A stretch of 11,603 nucleotides of DNA from Larix sibirica (lineage: Eukaryota > Streptophyta > Pinopsida > Pinales > Pinaceae): positions 2,487-14,089 of the forward strand of contig NWUY0300035907.1 of the NCBI GenBank assembly GCA_004151065.3, read 5' to 3'. Below the pieces are notes generated by a model that had not been told where the DNA came from, searched no databases, and worked only from the letters and a program-made list of their open reading frames with translations. Both the position numbers and the translations under genes were made by a program. Positions 7,758-11,603 of the stretch are shown one piece after another; the first letter of the stretch is position 1; each line of letters opens with the position of its first letter.

Positions 7758-10079
7758 ATCCATGGTCATTTTCATCATTTATATGAAAATGAGGAGATAT
7801 ATAGTCCATTGAGGGAAGAACAATGTTGTTCCTCTTCTCAAAATAGTGAGACACCTTGTCCTACAGGTGGTGAGCTACAAGAAGAATCACTCCAGGAAGA
7901 GCGCAATTCACTTCATGATCGTTGCAAAATGGGAGAAAGATGTGTAGGGACTGAGAATGAAGGACAAGAAACTGAGCCTACATTCATTCATACAAAGGAA
8001 TGGTGCATAGATGAAGGCCTGTCAATAGTTCATGAAGTTCTTGACACTATGGTTTTTTATGGAAGAGAATCCACTAAAGGGTACTCAAGTCTCTATGTGG
8101 ATGAATTAGAGGTCACTATTAAAGGGCTTGATGAAGGAATGGGTTCCTTGGATAAAAAGGTGTGGGGTCATAGTGCTTTTCCACCTACAAGAGTTGGCAT
8201 GGTATCATCTAGTGAATCTAGTGGTTCCAATGATGACGGTAGTGGAGAAACATCTCCTGGATCATATTGAGAGGAAGAAGAAAAATCATCCTTCCTCTCC
8301 CAATTAGAGCTTCACCATGAAGCTAATGTCAATTGCACAAAGGATGGAAACATAACACAAAGGTGTGAAAACAATTCTAATTTTTCCAGTAATCCTATTT
8401 CCTTGTAGCATCATGAGATAGAAGGCATTTCATGTAAGAATGATGGTCCTATAGAGTCTTCAAATGTTGGCGTTCTATATTTGGATGTTGAAAATGAAGA
8501 ATGTGTGGTGGATTCATGCCACGAACATTCTGATTTTGTATATCAGCCCTTAGAAGATGTGAACAAGGCACAAGACTTAGGAAATGATTGGTTACAAAGA
8601 GATATGAAGGAAATTTTGTTAGCATCCCAAACAAGGAAATAAAAAGAAACCCATCTTTAACCATCATTTATTCCAATGGAAGAATATGCAGAAGTTGAGC
8701 ATGACAGGGAGAAGGTTGGTGGAACTATTGCGTTGATGAAGGAACCACTTGTGATGGTTCCGCATAAGGAGCATTCATAGTTGCAGGTGCTTGAGAAGAG
8801 GATTAACATGGAGGATGTTAGCCAAACACTTGTTTTACATCAGGAGAATCATGAGCTACCTTTAGGGGAAAGAGAGTTAGCCATGAAGGAGGTAGAAGAG
8901 CACATTCTGTATGGACTAGCCAACAGAGGAGTATATGCATCCTTGGAATTGGTGGATGAAATTTGCAAGGAGTTGAGGATGGCATATTTTCCATCATCCC
9001 AAACATCTATGATAGTCATGACATGTGGGGATGTAAATGGAACCTGTGGTTTAATGGAGGGACTTCTTGTGATGGTTCCATGTGAGAATCAGGATACTCA
9101 CATATCTGCTTCTAGATTTGACTATGATTTGTTGGCCATACCCTTTGGGTTGACAAACACACCAATCCATTTTTCACCTTGTGAGTAGTAACAGAGGCAT
9201 CTATGGTTGTTGTTAGATGCCTTCATTATGCATGGTAGGACATGGGAGTTTCACCTGAGACAGTTGGATGGGATAGGTAAAAATGATGTGATCCATATGA
9301 CTAGTTTACTGAGTGCACAAGAGGAGCTTCATGTTCTATTGGAGAGGCTCACAAAGGTTCCAATAAGAATTGGGAGTGATGGAGTGTTTTGGATGACAAT
9401 GATGATCGGAGGGGTGCAACATAGACAATGGGGTCCTGGAATTAATTGGTTCAACAGTATAGCAGCTAGCATAAAAGATAGAGCCATTCGTCTCTTTCAG
9501 GATCCTATCCATGTAGAGCAATGGATTAGTTTCCTAAGTGGGAGCCTTTATGAGAGATGGATACAGTGCTTTCCTACATGGTGGCTTGGTAGACTACATG
9601 AGGCTCTGTGTGTTGATACTAGGCAGTGCAAAGGAGGATACAGTAGGCACTCTACATTTCTCGGGTTCATTTGGGACCCTCAGATCATTTTTGGAATTAG
9701 TTGTTTCAACTAGGTTGTTGATAGGATAGTAGGGGAGATGGAGCTATCTCTTGTGGGGATGACTAGAGTTCATGAGCATCCCGGACTCATGACCAATGAT
9801 CAAGACATACCTCCTTTGTCAATATTCGGGGTTGAGTATGGCAGTAGGATGGTAGACCTCAGTTGGATACCTATGCAGGCCACTATCCACGGTGGTAGAT
9901 TCAGTTTTAACATATTTTTCAATTTGGAGATCCATGAGAGGAGGATGAAAATAGAGTATGATAATGGGATGGTTATGATCAGAGTGGCACAGCAGCAGCA
10001 TGGTGGTACCTCTCTAAGATTATTTGGGGATCTTGGAGTCACAATACTAGACAGATTTTTAGCAGCAGCCTGGAGGTGA
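7758..10079 (+). pseudogene. Main body of element C protein: long unrecognised frame with an RT scrap
   Basis: A single register is readable for about 2.3 kb, broken only by TGA 8268, TAG 8406, TAA 8640, TAA 8658, TAG 8778, TAG-TAA 9186-9191 and TAG 9711, and ended by TGA 10077. First codon positions are visibly purine-rich, as in real coding sequence. The first 450 codons are acidic and Ser/Glu-rich (for example GMVSSSESSGSNDDGSGETS) without a known domain. A reverse transcriptase fragment sits at 9093-9269. After it come about 270 codons of mixed, globular-looking sequence (such as DRAIRLFQDPIHVEQWISFL and PPLSIFGVEYGSRM) in which I see no RNase H or integrase motif. The several apparent starts in this stretch are TTG and should not be taken as gene starts. 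Confidence 0.6.
9093..9269 (+). pseudogene. Reverse transcriptase fragment inside element C
   Basis: The stretch DYDLLAIPFGLTNTPIHF (about 9126-9179) matches the very conserved Y-F-VMPFGLTNAPATF block of Ty3/gypsy RT. After a damaged, shortened part with TAG-TAA at 9186-9191, the reading resumes as LLLDAFIMHGRTWEFHLRQL. This aligns with the FFDDILIYSRTWEEHLxHL block. The catalytic pair FDD is LDA here (codons 9213-9221), so the second Asp is lost. The upstream fingers (LxPxxSPW, DYRxLN, the first catalytic Asp) and the downstream LGH block are both absent, leaving about 60 residues of a domain that should exceed 200. Confidence 0.82.
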
Positions 10080-10390
10080 GAGTCAATTTTGACTTTCATA
10101 TGATGAGATTCTTAGTGGACCAGTCTATTGGGGAGTTGTGTGAGTGGTTGCAGTGTATAGTTACTCTTCTTATTGGTAGTGGTCAAGAGGCTTCCTAAGT
10201 TAGTACCTTGGAGGACCATACATTGAGCAAAGTACACTTCACCTCTATTCGATTGGGTTGGAACCATGAGATCATTTTCATCCTTAGTGTGGTTCAATTT
10301 CTGGGATATAGAGTTGATGACTTGATCCATTTGAAACTGCAACCTTATAAACAGTCATCATTAATGGAGGAAGCAAAAAAATTATCGTGA
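10073..10390 (+). pseudogene. C-terminal frame of element C protein after a frameshift
   Basis: Just where the main frame ends (TGA 10077), a different register is open and continues the coding-like sequence. It begins around LEVRVNFDFHMMRFLVDQS, has one stop (TAA 10196-10198), resumes with VSTLEDHTLSKVHF, and ends at TGA 10388-10390, 66 bases before the polypurine tract. A short Lys-rich stretch in a third register (KLGKENMYYHTRFKLLKDK, about 10392-10450) may be the true last residues. The overlap at 10061-10079 points to a one-base change near 10070. I recognise no domain. Position directly before the polypurine tract is where the end of pol or an extra 3' ORF would lie. Confidence 0.42.
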
Positions 10391-10456
10391 GTAAGTTAGG
10401 GAAGGAGAACATGTACTACCACACCAGATTTAAATTACTTAAGGATAAGCAATCTT

Positions 10457-10469
10457 GGGCAGGGAGGAT
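10457..10469 (+). other. Polypurine tract of element C
   Basis: GGGCAGGGAGGAT directly precedes TGTCA at 10470. A purine run next to a TG-starting LTR is the plus-strand primer site of LTR retrotransposons. It has one C and a final T, so it is slightly imperfect. Confidence 0.65.
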
Positions 10470-10985
10470 TGTCATTTCCCCAAATTTTTAATATGGACCA
10501 CTCCATTAGACTAGGGGATGCAATGGCCGTAGTCACTTGACAAAATTTATGAGAAATTATTAAGGTGGTGATACGGGCCATAAATTTGTAATGTATGAGG
10601 TCCAATATTTGGGATTAATGCTACATTAGACAACAAAAGAAGGAGGGCACATAGAAGGGTGAATTAGGCCCACGTGAGTTGTAACTCTCATCCATGGTGT
10701 AAGGAATCTCATTATGAAGGCATCTTATGAAGTTGTAACTCACTGGGTTAAGAATAGTAAAGGAAGGGCACACTTATGGAGGAGTAACTCCCAAGAATCT
10801 CATGAATGTTGACCTAGGCTAAAAATAGCCAATAAGTGTGCATTTGTGGAAGTGTAACTCCCAAAGGGAATCTATGACACTCTATGACATCCTAAAACAT
10901 GTTGCAGGTCCTAAATTTAGCCAAGGAGGGCGCTGAAGGAGAGGGGTGGGCCCACATGCTAGTGTAACTTCCCAAAAATCAAGCT
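10470..10985 (+). repeat. 3' LTR (U3 part) of element C; right end not found
   Basis: The LTR starts TGTCATTTCCCCAAATTT, very like the TGTCATGYCCCC or TGTAACACCCC beginnings of many plant Ty3/gypsy LTRs. It is non-coding and dominated by the GTAACT repeat array. I cannot find its TATA box, R-U5 or CA end; these may have been lost to a rearrangement near 11000-11050 or lie beyond the window. Confidence 0.6.
10641..10985 (+). repeat. Degenerate repeat array with GTAACT(CCCAA) core in U3
   Basis: GTAACT recurs at 10681, 10735, 10784, 10854 and 10974, each preceded by a short G/A-rich lead and mostly by AGT, and followed by C/T-rich sequence; two copies read GTAACTCCCAA. Several copies have an upstream GGAGGGC or GAAGGGCAC block. 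Copies one and five are the closest pair: both carry AGGAGGGC, then GGCCCAC, then the core. Copy one contains a perfect G-box, CACGTG (10671-10676). Repeated short motifs in U3 are common as transcriptional enhancers of LTR elements; that role here is inference. Confidence 0.72.
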
Positions 10986-11049
10986 AAGCCTCTCTAATTC
11001 GAATTTACAAGGTAGATGAAGTTATTATTNAATTTTGACAATGAATTTG

Positions 11050-11087
11050 TACAATTTACTAACAGTGTTAAAATTTAGTAAATTGTA
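11050..11087. repeat. Perfect inverted repeat, 13-bp arms, 12-base loop
   Basis: TACAATTTACTAA at 11050-11062 is the exact reverse complement of TTAGTAAATTGTA at 11075-11087. It is AT-rich and lies 20 bases after the N at 11030. There is no T-run that would make it a terminator; it could be a hairpin, a miniature inverted-repeat relic or a rearrangement scar. Confidence 0.85.
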
Positions 11088-11151
11088 ACATTGTAGATGG
11101 ATTCATATAATATTCAGTACAATGTGCTTATCATGTCCATATATTGTTTCA

Positions 11152-11415
11152 CTATTTTTGTTTATGTATTATCCCTTCAACAGATCCACCAAGTTGTATC
11201 ATGAGCATCATCATAGTCTGTCGATTGAGTTGAGTCTTGGATATTTTTCTTCTTTCCCTTTGGGCATTGTCATGTTGTAAAGTTGGTGTCGACATGGTGT
11301 TCATCTCATCATGATGGTCATGTTCATATTTTGTTTCAACAAAACCATTATCGTTTGAACCTCTTGACAATATATTAAAGTTTTGACAAACTGGTGGTTT
11401 AGGCGAACAGTGCAT
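11152..11415 (-). CDS. 87-codon minus-strand frame, unidentified
   Basis: An ATG frame from 11415 to TAG at 11154-11152. The peptide is hydrophilic with an acidic His/Asp cluster (KYEHDHHDEMNTMS), a basic patch (NAQRERRKISKTQLNRQ) and a Met-rich end (TMMMLMIQLGG). Codon choice looks reasonably coding-like, with purine-rich first positions. I do not recognise the family; it could be a host exon, a piece of another transposon or chance. No TATA box, splice acceptor or poly(A) context supports it clearly. Confidence 0.25.
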   Translation of the reverse strand: MHCSPKPPVCQNFNILSRGSNDNGFVETKYEHDHHDEMNTMSTPTLQHDNAQRERRKISKTQLNRQTMMMLMIQLGGSVEGIIHKQK

Positions 11416-11603
11416 GAATCAACAATGGAATATCAGGTAAGAATAGTGCCTTTAATTCCAATTCCACTTCCTTTTTTTTTTGCTTTGGCGCTTCAGAAAT
11501 AAGGTTTAAACATTTCTAAAAAAACTAGAAAAGGTCCCATTTCAAAACTTGTGAAATTTCATAGGATGAATCACTAAGCTTGAACAAACCTCACTAATTT
11601 CAC
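11416..11603. other. Right edge, nothing recognised
   Basis: Short AT-rich stretch with a run of ten T (11472-11481) and a plus-strand CAGGTAAG at 11434-11441 that matches a 5' splice site but has no convincing exon upstream. No gene is supported. Confidence 0.4.

Larger units (their letters stand above)
7269..10985 (+). mobile_element. Element C: non-autonomous LTR retrotransposon, plus strand
   Basis: The order on the plus strand is TATA box (7269-7276), short R-U5 leader, LTR end near 7364, tRNA-iMet-type primer binding site from 7366, a roughly 3-kb internal region with a damaged reading frame, a polypurine tract (10457-10469) and a 3' LTR starting TGTCATTTCCCC at 10470. The interval from primer site to polypurine tract is about 3.1 kb, well below the internal size of an autonomous Ty3/gypsy element. 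The 5' LTR is cut just above its TATA box, where element B begins on the opposite strand. The right end of the 3' LTR is not visible; 10985 is only the end of the repeat-rich U3 that I can support. Confidence 0.72.

Noticed and set aside
9538-9729. 63-codon plus-strand frame in another register
   Set aside because: Overlaps the longer frame that is in register with the RT fragment.
9800-10099. 99-codon minus-strand frame
   Set aside because: Antisense of the main element C frame, which has better first-position purine bias and fits the element's orientation.
10112-10342. 76-codon minus-strand frame
   Set aside because: Antisense of the C-terminal plus-strand register of element C; no recognisable motif.
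10641-10985. CRISPR-like array
   Set aside because: The repeats are short, degenerate and unevenly spaced, and the DNA is plant-like; an LTR U3 repeat explains it.
11434-11441. CAGGTAAG, perfect 5' splice-site consensus on the plus strand
   Set aside because: All plus-strand frames upstream contain stops close by, so no exon supports it.

Overview
This window looks like nuclear DNA from a plant with a large, retrotransposon-rich genome, possibly a gymnosperm; that is inferred from the style of the elements and was not tested. It is AT-rich, has no bacterial gene organisation and no RNA genes, and contains no complete gene I can identify. Almost everything readable is debris of LTR retrotransposons, with reading frames that stay in register for kilobases but carry many stop codons and a few frameshifts. 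A single N lies at 11030.

Layout. (1) 1-188, minus strand: a short acidic, Ser/Asp-rich open frame that runs off the window edge. (2) 594-1527, plus strand: a badly decayed, unrecognised reading frame, followed by a 31-bp-period minisatellite (1731-1890) and a small Lys-rich frame (1899-2114). (3) 2115-3251: gene-less, perhaps the 3' flank or LTR of the next element. (4) 3252-5355, minus strand: element A, the 3' half of a Ty3/gypsy pol (end of RT, RNase H, integrase) with nine stops and two frameshifts. (5) 5356-6210: non-coding, with an LTR-like minus-strand TATA box. (6) 6211-7245, minus strand: element B, one continuous coiled-coil reading frame broken only by four stops. (7) 7269 to at least 10985, plus strand: element C, with an LTR end, a tRNA-iMet-type primer binding site (7366), a 3-kb internal region, a polypurine tract and a 3' LTR starting at 10470 whose U3 holds a GTAACT repeat array. 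(8) 11030-11603: a 13-bp-arm hairpin and one 87-codon minus-strand frame of unknown identity.

The most unusual object is element C. Its primer binding site and polypurine tract are only about 3.1 kb apart, too short for a full gag-pol. The internal frame is held in one register for about 2.3 kb, yet the only familiar piece is a fragment of reverse transcriptase of about 60 residues whose catalytic FDD has become LDA. The rest is unlike any gag, protease, RNase H or integrase I know, which suggests a non-autonomous element carrying a chimeric protein. Element B is a second candidate: a gag-sized coiled-coil protein with no other retroelement domain, ending about 155 bases before an LTR-like TATA box.

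No gene here is likely to make a working protein. Most stops lie one C-to-T change from a Gln or Arg codon, as expected from long-term cytosine methylation and deamination of silenced transposons.
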